A DNA stretch of 64,000 nt from Scandinavium sp036409475 (GTDB lineage Bacteria > Pseudomonadota > Gammaproteobacteria > Enterobacterales > Enterobacteriaceae): the NCBI RefSeq assembly GCF_036409475.1, contig NZ_JAYRCK010000021.1, forward strand, positions 1-64,000, written 5' to 3'. The notes beneath the pieces are model-generated. The model did not search any database, had not been told where the DNA came from, and saw only the letters and a list, made by a program, of their open reading frames with translations. Below, one piece after another: positions 1 through 8,000 of this stretch. Each line of letters opens with the position of its first letter. The first letter of the stretch is position 1. Position numbers and translations under genes: made by a program.

Positions 1-2
1 TA

Positions 3-968
3 AACAATGTCAGCGTGGGTCGCGATTCGCAGGGCGGGCCACGGATCCACATAGATCACATCTGCCCCAACAATTATGATCTGATGTTAAATAAAAACAT
101 TATTTACTGGGATCAAATTATTGCGGCCTCTGAGCGAAGTGGCATCATCCCGCAATGTATTGCGGCAGTCATTAACGCAGAAGCTGCAAAAGAACGTGAT
201 GGCGTATGGAAACCCACGTCTGTCTGCATTAATTCGGCAATATCCACAGAGGGGATCACGGTTTACAAAAGCTCCGCGGCCGGTATGACACAATTCCTGA
301 ACGGAACATGGATGTCGGAAACCTTCCGCGAAGGCACCTATCTGTATGAGCAGGCATCCTCTCAGGGGTTAATCGCAGATGTACCTCTGTTCGATAAAAA
401 AGGTCAGCCGGTTAACAATAAACAGGGAGAGATAATCACCACCAGGAAATTCCAGATTGCGCCAGACATCTGGGAAAGCCTGCAGGGACTCAGGAAAAAA
501 CACTTCATTACCGGGGTGACACCTTATCCCCACCGGGCAACAACCAGCCTGCAGCAATGGCTGAACCTCAGGTTTGAGCCAGAGTACGCGATTATGGCGG
601 CCGTGGATTACGGCGTGGCTAATTTAACCTCGTTAAAAAACCTGGGTTATAACATTGACAGCCTCAACGATGCAGAAAAATCCAGGCTGATTTATCTGAC
701 ACACCACCTGGGGTTAAAAAATGCTGACTTATTTATACAAAATGCCATCGAAGAAGATGAAGCGAGGATGTTGCTTATTGCTCAGGTGGGGAAAAAATCA
801 GCAGAAAGAAGATGCCAATGGGAAGGGAGCTATGTTGTGGCTCACAGGGAGTGGTTAATATCTTATATAAACGACAATATCAATCTTAGAAATTATTATT
901 GTCTAGAACTGACTACCCCTCCTAAACAAGAAGATGTCGACATTGAACCTATTATTGTAAAACTATAA
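3..968 (+). CDS. Lysozyme-like (SLT/muramidase-type) antibacterial effector, 5' end outside window
   Basis: The reading frame is open from the window edge, so the N-terminus lies upstream; the first internal start-like codon is a GTG at 15. Counting from that codon, the protein shows a lytic-transglycosylase/lysozyme pattern: a helix ending in NAEA with Glu56 as the candidate catalytic acid, then AAGMTQFLNGTW at 88-99, which resembles the A-G-x-x-Q-F-x-x-x-T-W core of SLT-type peptidoglycan hydrolases. The last 115 or so residues (from DYGVANL) recur as orphan fragments in the two following cassettes. A signal-peptide protein of the immunity type starts 13 bp downstream. I infer a peptidoglycan-cleaving effector, probably delivered by type VI secretion or a similar route. 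The delivery system itself is not in the window and the exact family is not certain. Confidence 0.6.
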   Translation, partial: NNVSVGRDSQGGPRIHIDHICPNNYDLMLNKNIIYWDQIIAASERSGIIPQCIAAVINAEAAKERDGVWKPTSVCINSAISTEGITVYKSSAAGMTQFLNGTWMSETFREGTYLYEQASSQGLIADVPLFDKKGQPVNNKQGEIITTRKFQIAPDIWESLQGLRKKHFITGVTPYPHRATTSLQQWLNLRFEPEYAIMAAVDYGVANLTSLKNLGYNIDSLNDAEKSRLIYLTHHLGLKNADLFIQNAIEEDEARMLLIAQVGKKSAERRCQWEGSYVVAHREWLISYINDNINLRNYYCLELTTPPKQEDVDIEPIIVKL

Positions 969-981
969 AACCGGATGAACC

Positions 982-1515
982 ATGAAAAAACATCTAACAA
1001 TCGCACTACTTATTTTTTTCTTTTCTTCAGCGGATGCTGAAGAATGCAGCCATAATTCACTAAGATGTATGAGCACGATATTAGGCCCTCTGAGGCAAAC
1101 AACAAAATCAGAGGCTAAGGATGGTTTTTCTCATTTCACACTTGACAAAAAAGAAATATATAAAGCAAAAACTGATTACATGGTTATTAATGATTACGAT
1201 ACTACTTTAAGAAATGAAAAATATTTGATGACAAAAGCAGTTATCTCTTACACATCACACATTCCCTGCAATCAATTCAATCCAATTTTCTATTGCAATA
1301 TTAGCATTATAATTGACTTAACGAATAGCAAACCAATAGTATCAAATACCTTTACTTCAGAGACTGGAGACTCACATATAGATTGGGTTTCATGGGGAAA
1401 ATCTAATTCCATCATTGTATTTAAAGATGAATCAAAATTTAAATATGCAGACGGGCATGTAGAAAAAGTCACAAAAGAGAAAGATGCCGCAGATGAGAAC
1501 GATGCAAAAAAATGA
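982..1515 (+). CDS. Predicted periplasmic immunity protein, copy 1
   Basis: A 177-residue protein starting MKKHLTIALLIFFFSSADA, a clear Sec signal peptide, followed by ECSHNS and RCM with paired cysteines. No catalytic motif is visible. It starts 13 bp after the lysozyme-like effector and is homologous to the proteins at 1936-2469 and 2889-3422. It diverges most from them in the middle (about residues 70-125), while the last 25 residues (KYADGHVEKVTKEKD region) are nearly constant. Position and export signal fit a periplasmic inhibitor protecting the producer against the adjacent peptidoglycan hydrolase. This is inferred from context; I do not recognise a named family. Confidence 0.6.
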   Translation: MKKHLTIALLIFFFSSADAEECSHNSLRCMSTILGPLRQTTKSEAKDGFSHFTLDKKEIYKAKTDYMVINDYDTTLRNEKYLMTKAVISYTSHIPCNQFNPIFYCNISIIIDLTNSKPIVSNTFTSETGDSHIDWVSWGKSNSIIVFKDESKFKYADGHVEKVTKEKDAADENDAKK

Positions 1516-1921
1516 CGGTGGTGGCCTGAGAGTGTCGATCCTCAATTCGGCGACTGTAGATTACGGCGTGGCTAATTTAACCTCGTTAAAAAACCTGGGT
1601 TATAACATTGACAGCCTCAACGATGCCGAGAAGTCCAGGCTGATTTATCTGACACACCACCTGGGGTTAAAAAATGCTGACTTATTTATACAAAATGCCA
1701 TCGAAGAAGATGAAGCGAGGATGTTGCTTATTGCTCAGGTGGGGAAAAAATCAGCAGAAAGAAGATGCCAACGGGAAGGGAGCTATGTAGTGGCACACAG
1801 GGAGTGGTTAATATATTACATAGACAACCACATTAATCTTTATGATTATTATTGTCTAGAAGCAACTCATCCTCCTAAACAAAAAGATATTGATCTCGAA
1901 CTTATTATAACCAAACTATAA
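1484..1921 (+). CDS. Orphan effector C-terminal fragment, copy 1
   Basis: From the DYGVANL motif onward, this 145-codon frame is almost identical to the C-terminal 115 residues of the upstream effector, drifting only over the last 30. It lacks the part that holds the candidate catalytic Glu and the AAGMTQFL core. Its first ATGs (1484, 1493, 1502) lie inside the 3' end of immunity copy 1 in another frame, with no good ribosome-binding site. It may therefore be an untranslated recombination reservoir or a translationally coupled short protein. The block resembles orphan toxin tips of polymorphic toxin loci, which can replace the end of the full-length gene by homologous recombination. Confidence 0.55.
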   Translation: MPQMRTMQKNDGGGLRVSILNSATVDYGVANLTSLKNLGYNIDSLNDAEKSRLIYLTHHLGLKNADLFIQNAIEEDEARMLLIAQVGKKSAERRCQREGSYVVAHREWLIYYIDNHINLYDYYCLEATHPPKQKDIDLELIITKL

Positions 1922-1935
1922 CATTGGATTTTTTC

Positions 1936-2469
1936 ATGAAAATAAATGTATTAATCAGCTTGGCTTTGTTTTTTCTTACTTCAGCAGAGGCAGCTGAATG
2001 CAGCCATAATTCAATAAGGTGTATGAACACTATCTTGGGCACTTTGAAACAAACGACAGGAGTGGAGTCAAAAGATGGTTACTCGCACTTAACCCTTAAC
2101 GGAAAGGAAATATACAAAGCCAACACATCCTATATTGTAATAGGCAATGATGATGGTGTTTTTAATAAAAAAAAGTATCTTATCACGAAATCCATCCTTT
2201 CTTACACATCGGAAGAAAAATGCATTCCTGATACAACGGGAGGACACTGTGCTATGAACCTTGTCCTCGATCTCACCAGTGGTAAACCTGTTATTTCTAA
2301 TCCTTTTTTTTCCGGATGGAGTGACTCAACCATCACCTGGGTGTCCTGGGGAAAAGCTAACGCCATCATCGTGATTGATAACAACTTGCGATTTAAATAT
2401 GCAAACGGGCACGTAGAAAAAGTCACAAAAGAGAAAGATGTCGCAGGTGAAAACGATGCAAAAAAATGA
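1936..2469 (+). CDS. Predicted periplasmic immunity protein, copy 2
   Basis: A 177-residue protein. The ATG at 1936 is chosen over an in-frame TTG at 1924 because it begins a proper signal peptide (MKINVLISLALFFLTSAEA) and aligns with the other two copies. The mature part starts AECSHNS like copy 1. From about residue 65 (VIGNDDGVF) to the end it is nearly identical to copy 3, so it looks like a mosaic of the two. It lies 14 bp after orphan effector tip 1, repeating the effector-immunity spacing of the first unit. The role as immunity protein is inferred from context. Confidence 0.58.
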   Translation: MKINVLISLALFFLTSAEAAECSHNSIRCMNTILGTLKQTTGVESKDGYSHLTLNGKEIYKANTSYIVIGNDDGVFNKKKYLITKSILSYTSEEKCIPDTTGGHCAMNLVLDLTSGKPVISNPFFSGWSDSTITWVSWGKANAIIVIDNNLRFKYANGHVEKVTKEKDVAGENDAKK

Positions 2470-2875
2470 CAGTGGTGGCCTGAGAATGTCGATCCTCAAT
2501 TCGGCAACCGTATATTACGGCGTGGCTAATTTAACTTCGTTAAAAAACCGGGGTTATAACATTGACAGCCTCAACGATGCAGAAAAATCCAGGCTGATTT
2601 ATCTGACACACCACCTGGGGTTAAAAAATGCTGACTTATTTATACAAAATGCCATCGAAGAAGATGAAGCGAGGATGTTGCTTATTGCTCAGGTAGGGAA
2701 GACATCAGCAGAAAGAAGATGCCAACGGGAAGGGAGCTATGTTGAGGCGCACAGGGAGTGGCTAATATATTACATAGACAACCACATTAATCTTTATAAT
2801 TATTATTGTTTAGAGTTAACTAAGCCTCCTATGCAAGAAGACGCTTATTTAAAACTCACCATAGCTAAATTATAA
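2438..2875 (+). CDS. Orphan effector C-terminal fragment, copy 2
   Basis: A second 145-codon copy of the effector C-terminal tip, starting inside the 3' end of immunity copy 2. The leader (MQKND.GGLR and SILNSATV) matches orphan copy 1. The body differs from the full-length effector at only a few sites (for example NRGYN for NLGYN and KTSAERR for KKSAERR), but the final 25 residues are more divergent (LTKPPMQEDAYLKLTIAKL). No catalytic residues of the lysozyme core are present, so on its own it should not cut peptidoglycan. Whether it is translated is unknown. Confidence 0.55.
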   Translation: MSQVKTMQKNDSGGLRMSILNSATVYYGVANLTSLKNRGYNIDSLNDAEKSRLIYLTHHLGLKNADLFIQNAIEEDEARMLLIAQVGKTSAERRCQREGSYVEAHREWLIYYIDNHINLYNYYCLELTKPPMQEDAYLKLTIAKL

Positions 2876-2888
2876 CTTAGGATTTATC

Positions 2889-3422
2889 ATGAAAAAAAAC
2901 ATATTATTGGTATTTTTTTTACTGTTGGCATTTACAGTGAAAGCATCTGAGTGCAAAAAGTCTTCAGAAGAGTGTATGAACACCATTCTTGGCCCTTTGG
3001 ATAAAATAACTGAATCCGAAGCCAAAGACGGGTATTCACACTTACTTCTCAACGGCAAAGAAATATACAAAGCTAACGATGACTATATTGTAATAGGCAA
3101 CGATGACGGTGTTTTTAAAAATAAAAAGTATCTTATAACAAAAGCGATAATTTCTTATACATCGAATGACAGATGTGTGCCTGATACAACAGGTGCACGC
3201 TGTGCTATGAATGTTGTTCTCGATCTCACCAGTGGTAAACCTGTTATTTCCAATCCTTTTTTTTCCGGATGGGGTGACTCAACCATCACCTGGGTGTCCT
3301 GGGGAAAAGCTAACGCCATCATCGTGATTGATAACAACTTGCGATTTAAATATGCAAACGGGCACGTAGAAAAAGTCACAAAAGAGAAAGATGCCGCAGG
3401 CGAGAACGATGCGAAAAAATGA
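2889..3422 (+). CDS. Predicted periplasmic immunity protein, copy 3
   Basis: A 177-residue protein with signal peptide (MKKNILLVFFLLLAFTVKA) and a mature N-terminus SECKKSSEECM that differs from copies 1 and 2. From residue 65 onward it is nearly identical to copy 2 (WVSWGKANAIIVIDNNLRF shared). It is the last gene of the tandem array and no further effector tip follows: after its stop at 3422 only about 100 bp separate it from the convergent bcsZ. Divergence in the N-terminal half among the three copies suggests different specificities, which is inference. Confidence 0.58.
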   Translation: MKKNILLVFFLLLAFTVKASECKKSSEECMNTILGPLDKITESEAKDGYSHLLLNGKEIYKANDDYIVIGNDDGVFKNKKYLITKAIISYTSNDRCVPDTTGARCAMNVVLDLTSGKPVISNPFFSGWGDSTITWVSWGKANAIIVIDNNLRFKYANGHVEKVTKEKDAAGENDAKK

Positions 3423-3443
3423 TAGCTCTGACAGAAGGAGGTC

Positions 3444-3497
3444 GGGTCTCTCTTGCCCGGTGAAAAAACTGGCTACCTTTAATGGCATCAGAGACCC
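3444..3497. terminator. Inverted repeat between the immunity array and bcsZ
   Basis: GGGTCTC at 3444-3450 pairs with GAGACCC at 3491-3497 across a 40-bp loop in the convergent gap between immunity copy 3 and bcsZ. There is no clean T-tract, so termination here is only a possibility. Confidence 0.25.
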
Positions 3498-3529
3498 CTC
3501 GATCCTTCATCCTGGGCAAAACGCAACAA

Positions 3530-4519
3530 TCAGCGAGTGATATCCCGTTCAGCCATCCAGGTCAGCATTTTCAGGCTGGCGGAGTAGTAATCATCCTGCG
3601 CGGTAATTTGCGGTTCGCCGGGGTTATTGCCCATCGTGAAATCACGCACAGCCAGCAGGCCACCGTTCATCGGATAAGGCGAGGTTTCATTGCTGAGCAC
3701 GTTCACCCAGGCTGGCGTTTTTTCACGCTGATAGCGTCCCCACCAGGCTTTCCACGGTGTCAGCAGCGGGCTTTGCGGGTCTTGCCAGCGGATGTAGAGC
3801 GGAATGCGGATAGCGTCGTAGCTCATCCGGGGTTTCCACTGGTCGGCGGGTTTCATTTTACCGTCCGCGCTCAGGCTGATCCAGTCTGTCGGCAGGTTGG
3901 CATTGCCCCAGCCCATTTTGCCAAGCAGCTTCTGCCCGTCTCGCTGCAGCTCACGCCATGCCAGCAGATGCGTTCTGTCGGCAAACGCTTTCCAGGCCGG
4001 GAAGATAAAATAGGAAGGGTTAAGATTGATGTAGCTGTTGAGATTAAAGCCGTTTGCTCCGGGCAACATGACCTTATAGCCCGCGTAGGTAATCACGGTG
4101 TGTTTGAGCAGCGAGCGGGTTATCTCATCGGAGGCGATACCGTAGCTGTTTTCCCGCCACTGCTTTTGCGCTTTCAGCAGCGCCCAGGCAATCATCATAT
4201 CGCCGTCGGTGGCATCGTTTTTATCGGTGATGGGGTCTGCCGCAACCGGGTTGTAGCGCCAGTAAAACAGGCCGTTATCCTTGTTTTTCAGCGTGGCACT
4301 CGTCCACTGCCAGAGCTTATCAAACGTCGGGCGGTCGTTAAGATTGACCGCCATCAACATGGCAAACCCCTGGCCTTCCGTGTGCGAAACATTGCCATTG
4401 CCGGTGTCCACCACCCGCCCGTCAGGCATCACAAAGCGGGCTTTGTAACTCTCCCACGCATCCGCCCGGGCAAAACCCGACACTAACACGGTCATCGCTA
4501 TCAGCAGTCGCACCAGCAT
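3530..4519 (-). CDS. bcsZ: Cellulase BcsZ, periplasmic endo-1,4-beta-glucanase (GH8)
   Basis: A 329-residue protein starting at the ATG at 4519, 11 bp after the bcsD stop. The longer upstream frame is read-through of bcsD in another frame. The N-terminus (MLVRLLIAMTVLVSGFARA) is a signal peptide. The GH8 signature is visible: HTEGQGFAM near residue 46 with Glu48 as likely acid catalyst, and DATDGDMMIAWALL further on with the second acidic residue. BcsZ hydrolyses beta-1,4-glucan in the periplasm and is needed for orderly cellulose export. It is the last gene of the bcsO-Q-A-B-C-D-Z operon, whereas in E. coli bcsZ precedes bcsC. The family call is firm. Confidence 0.95.
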   Translation of the reverse strand: MLVRLLIAMTVLVSGFARADAWESYKARFVMPDGRVVDTGNGNVSHTEGQGFAMLMAVNLNDRPTFDKLWQWTSATLKNKDNGLFYWRYNPVAADPITDKNDATDGDMMIAWALLKAQKQWRENSYGIASDEITRSLLKHTVITYAGYKVMLPGANGFNLNSYINLNPSYFIFPAWKAFADRTHLLAWRELQRDGQKLLGKMGWGNANLPTDWISLSADGKMKPADQWKPRMSYDAIRIPLYIRWQDPQSPLLTPWKAWWGRYQREKTPAWVNVLSNETSPYPMNGGLLAVRDFTMGNNPGEPQITAQDDYYSASLKMLTWMAERDITR

Positions 4520-4530
4520 AGCAGTCACTC

Positions 4531-5004
4531 TTATGGATTGAAGTAGCGGAACTGCACATCGGCCACGGACCAAATCCGTTCCCGCTGTAGCAGCACATGG
4601 TCGCCGCCGCCCTGCGCCTGCAGCCAGCGTGCGTAAAGCCCTTCCAGTATCGTACAAAATGCGTTGCACCAGCGCATCTGTTGTTCCTCATCACGGCTGA
4701 CGGGCAACGCCTGATGGCGGATAAGAATGCCGTTTTCGCCGGTGTGCAGGGTGATAACGCCCCACTTGAACAACGTCAGGAAGTGGTTGATGTTGCTCTC
4801 CAGTTGCCCCAGCGTTTCCGATTCGGGCAGCGGCCAACGCTCCGCAAGCTGCTGGCCCATCTGACGCAGAAACGGCTGACTTTCCACTTCGCCCGCATTA
4901 CGAACCATCCCATCGACCATGATGGTCAGGAGATCAAACCAGCCTGCAGGTGTCTGTTGCTGTTGAAACCACGCCAACGCGGTGGAGGCGGTGTTGTCCG
5001 TCAT
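4531..5004 (-). CDS. bcsD: Cellulose synthase subunit D (BcsD)
   Basis: A 157-residue protein beginning MTDNTASTALAWF; the ATG at 5004 follows the bcsC stop by one base, implying translational coupling. The length fits the Komagataeibacter AxCesD family (about 156 residues), whose octamer sits in the periplasm and helps align glucan chains from neighbouring synthases. Gly/Trp/Phe-rich stretches (TLFKWGVITLHTGENG) and the ending VQFRYFNP fit that family. Presence of bcsD marks a type I cellulose operon, as in several Enterobacter relatives, rather than the E. coli bcsEFG type. No signal peptide is seen, as usual for this family. Confidence 0.85.
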   Translation of the reverse strand: MTDNTASTALAWFQQQQTPAGWFDLLTIMVDGMVRNAGEVESQPFLRQMGQQLAERWPLPESETLGQLESNINHFLTLFKWGVITLHTGENGILIRHQALPVSRDEEQQMRWCNAFCTILEGLYARWLQAQGGGDHVLLQRERIWSVADVQFRYFNP

Positions 5005-5005
5005 T

Positions 5006-8000
5006 TTAATAATCTCCCAACATGTAACGGAAGTAGAGCGCGGCGGTGCTTTCGTTATAACTGCCAAAGGTGTCGTAACCCACCTGACCGCCAATGGTCA
5101 TCTGATGATTGACCTTATAATCTGCACCCGCGCGCACGGTGTAACCCATGCCGTTTTCGGTGGTGCCCTTGTAGTACGCCTCTTTCGCGAACCCGTTAGC
5201 CACAGCGTTTTCTAACGACTGCTGCCAGCCGGACTGCGTTGGGAAGTACGGGCTTTCATCCTGGCTGTAGGACTGATAGCCGAGCGCCCCACCCACTTTC
5301 AGCGTCCAGTTGTTGTATTTCTGCGTCAAATCCACCGGCAGCGACACGCTGACATAGTTCTGCGGACTGAAGTAGCCGCCCTGCCCGAAGGTGAACTGGC
5401 TTAAGTTCTTCGAGAAGTCCATGTAGCTCATGCTGAGCCCGGTTTGCAGCGTCTGGTATTCGTCGTGATACGGACGCAGATAGACCCCGGCGTTGGCATT
5501 GAAGCTGGTGTTGCTTTCCACGTTGTCGCCGAGATAGCTGTAGCCACCCGCACCCACATAGAACCCGGCATCACCATCGTCATAGCTCAGTTGAACATCA
5601 CCGCCGTTTTTCGTCACCTGGCCCCAGGTTTTGCCGGAATACTGATCTTTCAGCCCAACATACGAGAGCAAGCTGTCGGTCAGCGAACGGCGCTCGCCGG
5701 TAAAGATAAGCGACAGATAGTTGGTCAGCTTCGGTGACCATTTCACGCCGCCGACCAGCGTATTGAGATCCTGCCCGAGCGGCGTACTGCCGATATCAAT
5801 CTTGTAATCATCGCCACTTAGCGCCATCCCCAGCTCAACGCCATTGGCCTTTTGCGAATCGGTCGAGACATCGCCCGGCTGATTCACGTTCGGCTTCTGG
5901 TTGGAGGCCGCAAGATAAGACGCCACATTGCCGCCGTCATACGCCCCGAGTTTCGCCAGATTTTCCATTCCACTTGCGGTGGTAGCATTGAAATCTGCCG
6001 GGTCGAGCGTGCCCAATCCGGCCAGCGCGGCAGCGCCAGGATTCGCAGCGAAATAGGTCGCGCGCTCTGCGGCCGTCATATTCGCAATGGCTTTCTGCTC
6101 GTTCGTTGCCGTGGTGGTGATGTTCGATACCGCGTTTGAGAGCGGATTCGAACCGTAGCGACGCCAGGCATCGCCGGTTGCCGCCCCTGCGCTAAGCGTT
6201 ATTGGTGTGACAGTGAAATCAAAGCGTGCATCGCCAAACGGCGAAGAAGACCACGTCAGCGGCGCTTTCATTTCGGTGAGTTTACTGGTGCCCGATTCCC
6301 CATCGCGGCTGCGAACCTGCATGCCCGCTTGCAGCCAGGTGCCGGTTTTCTCTTCGAGCTGCTGCATCATGGTATCAACCTGGCGCAGCGTGCGGGTTTG
6401 AGCGGTATCCACTGGCAAATCAGTACGCTGAGTGCCCGGATACGCCGTGCCCGGATCGGCAGCCACCTGCCCGACCTGCCACGGCAGCGTGGTGCCATAG
6501 GCTGAAGCCGTGCGCGGCGGCACCTGTGTTTTCGAGGTGCCGATGAACGGGTTATCTGCCATCAGCAAACCGCCCACCGTTGGCGTCTGAGCGTTGTTGG
6601 AGGACTCCAGCCCCACCAGCTTGCCGCGCGCACTGCGCAGGTAAGTCATGGCCTGTTGATGGTGGCCCTGCGCTTCTTCCACACGAGCCAACAGCAGTAA
6701 GCGATCCGGCGAGTTGTCATTGCGCAGCCCTTTCGCCAAATCCGCGGCGCGATCGTCATTGCCTTGTGCCAGCGCTACGTCGATTGCGCCGGCGCGAGCA
6801 TCCTGGGTTGGCGTATCGCGCGTCATCAGGTAATCGTAAACGACACCCGCTTCTTTGTTCATCTTGCCCGTCTGATACAGGCGCGCCATGGCAAACATCA
6901 GGTCGGTGTTTTGCGGATCGTTTTGCAGCGCGCCAATCAGTTTGTCGTAAGCCCCGGCATAGTTACCTTGCTCGCGCAGCCTATCGGCATCGTTGATCAC
7001 GTAACCATTACGAATGCTTGCCAGCTGAGTCGGCGTGCTGCTGGCCTGTAGGGTCGGATTTGACAGCAGCGTCTGCGCTTCACGCGTCAACCCGGCCTGA
7101 TTCAGCACGGTCACCTGGTCGGCGTAATCGCCCACGTTGCCCTGCACGCCCTGGCTGATGTTGTTCCGCACCAGCGAAACAGCCGTATTCATATCACCGC
7201 TATCCGCCAGCATCCGTGCCAGTTTGCCGACATCCGCCGGATCTTTCGGCGGCGTCGCAGCCAGCGCTTTCAGGGTGTTTGCGGCGGCGACGGTATTGCC
7301 TTGCGCCAGATAACTTTGTGCCGTCGCCATTTGCAGGTTGTAGTTCACGCGCTGGCGCAAATCTCGCATTTGTGAAGTTTGCGCGGAACCTGGAATACGT
7401 GACAACAGTGACTGCGATTGCTGCCACGCCCCCTGCTCGCTGGCAAACAGCGCGGCAGCATATAAAGAGTTATTGCTGGCCCCCGGACGATAGGCGGCCG
7501 CCATTACCGAAGCGGCTTCGCCACTGTTGCCTGATTTATGCAGCAAACGTGCGAGGTCCAGACGCATCCACGGATCGTCCGGATAACGCGCCACGCCCTG
7601 TTGCAGCGTGGTAATTGCCTGCTGCGTATTGCCGTTGATCGCCAGCTGTTGTGCCTGACGGCGAATGCCATCCCCCGGCACGCCAGTCACCACTTTTGGC
7701 GACAGCTTAGCCTGCAAACTGGCTGGCAACGTGCGCAGCATCGCCTGGGCTTCTTCCGTTTTGTTCTGATCGCGCAGCACGTAATACAGGTTTTCACGCG
7801 CGGAGGCGTTTTGCGGCTGATCGTTAAGCAACGAGCGCAGCGTCTGTTCCGCCTGCGGATAATCTTTGTTGTGACGCAGCACATCGGCGCGGAATAGCTT
7901 CGCGGCAGTACCCCGCGTGCCGCTTTGTTCTGCTAACGGAGCCGACAGCGCCAGCGCCTGGCTGACGTTGCCTTGCTTATAAGCCGCCTGTGCCTGTGCC

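Larger units (their letters stand above)
607..3422 (+). repeat. Tandem effector-tip/immunity repeat, three units of about 954 bp
   Basis: The stretch beginning ATTACGGCGTGGCTAATTTA occurs at 607, 1560 and 2514, giving periods of 953 and 954 bp. Each unit holds about 320 bp of effector C-terminal code followed by one signal-peptide immunity gene. The immunity 3' ends (AAAGTCACAAAAGAGAAAGA) and the junction into the next tip are also shared. The arrangement fits serial duplication or acquisition by recombination between homologous tips. Confidence 0.8.

Noticed and set aside
3482..4486. A 334-codon frame opposite bcsZ
   Set aside because: Antisense to a firmly identified GH8 cellulase; no domain features.
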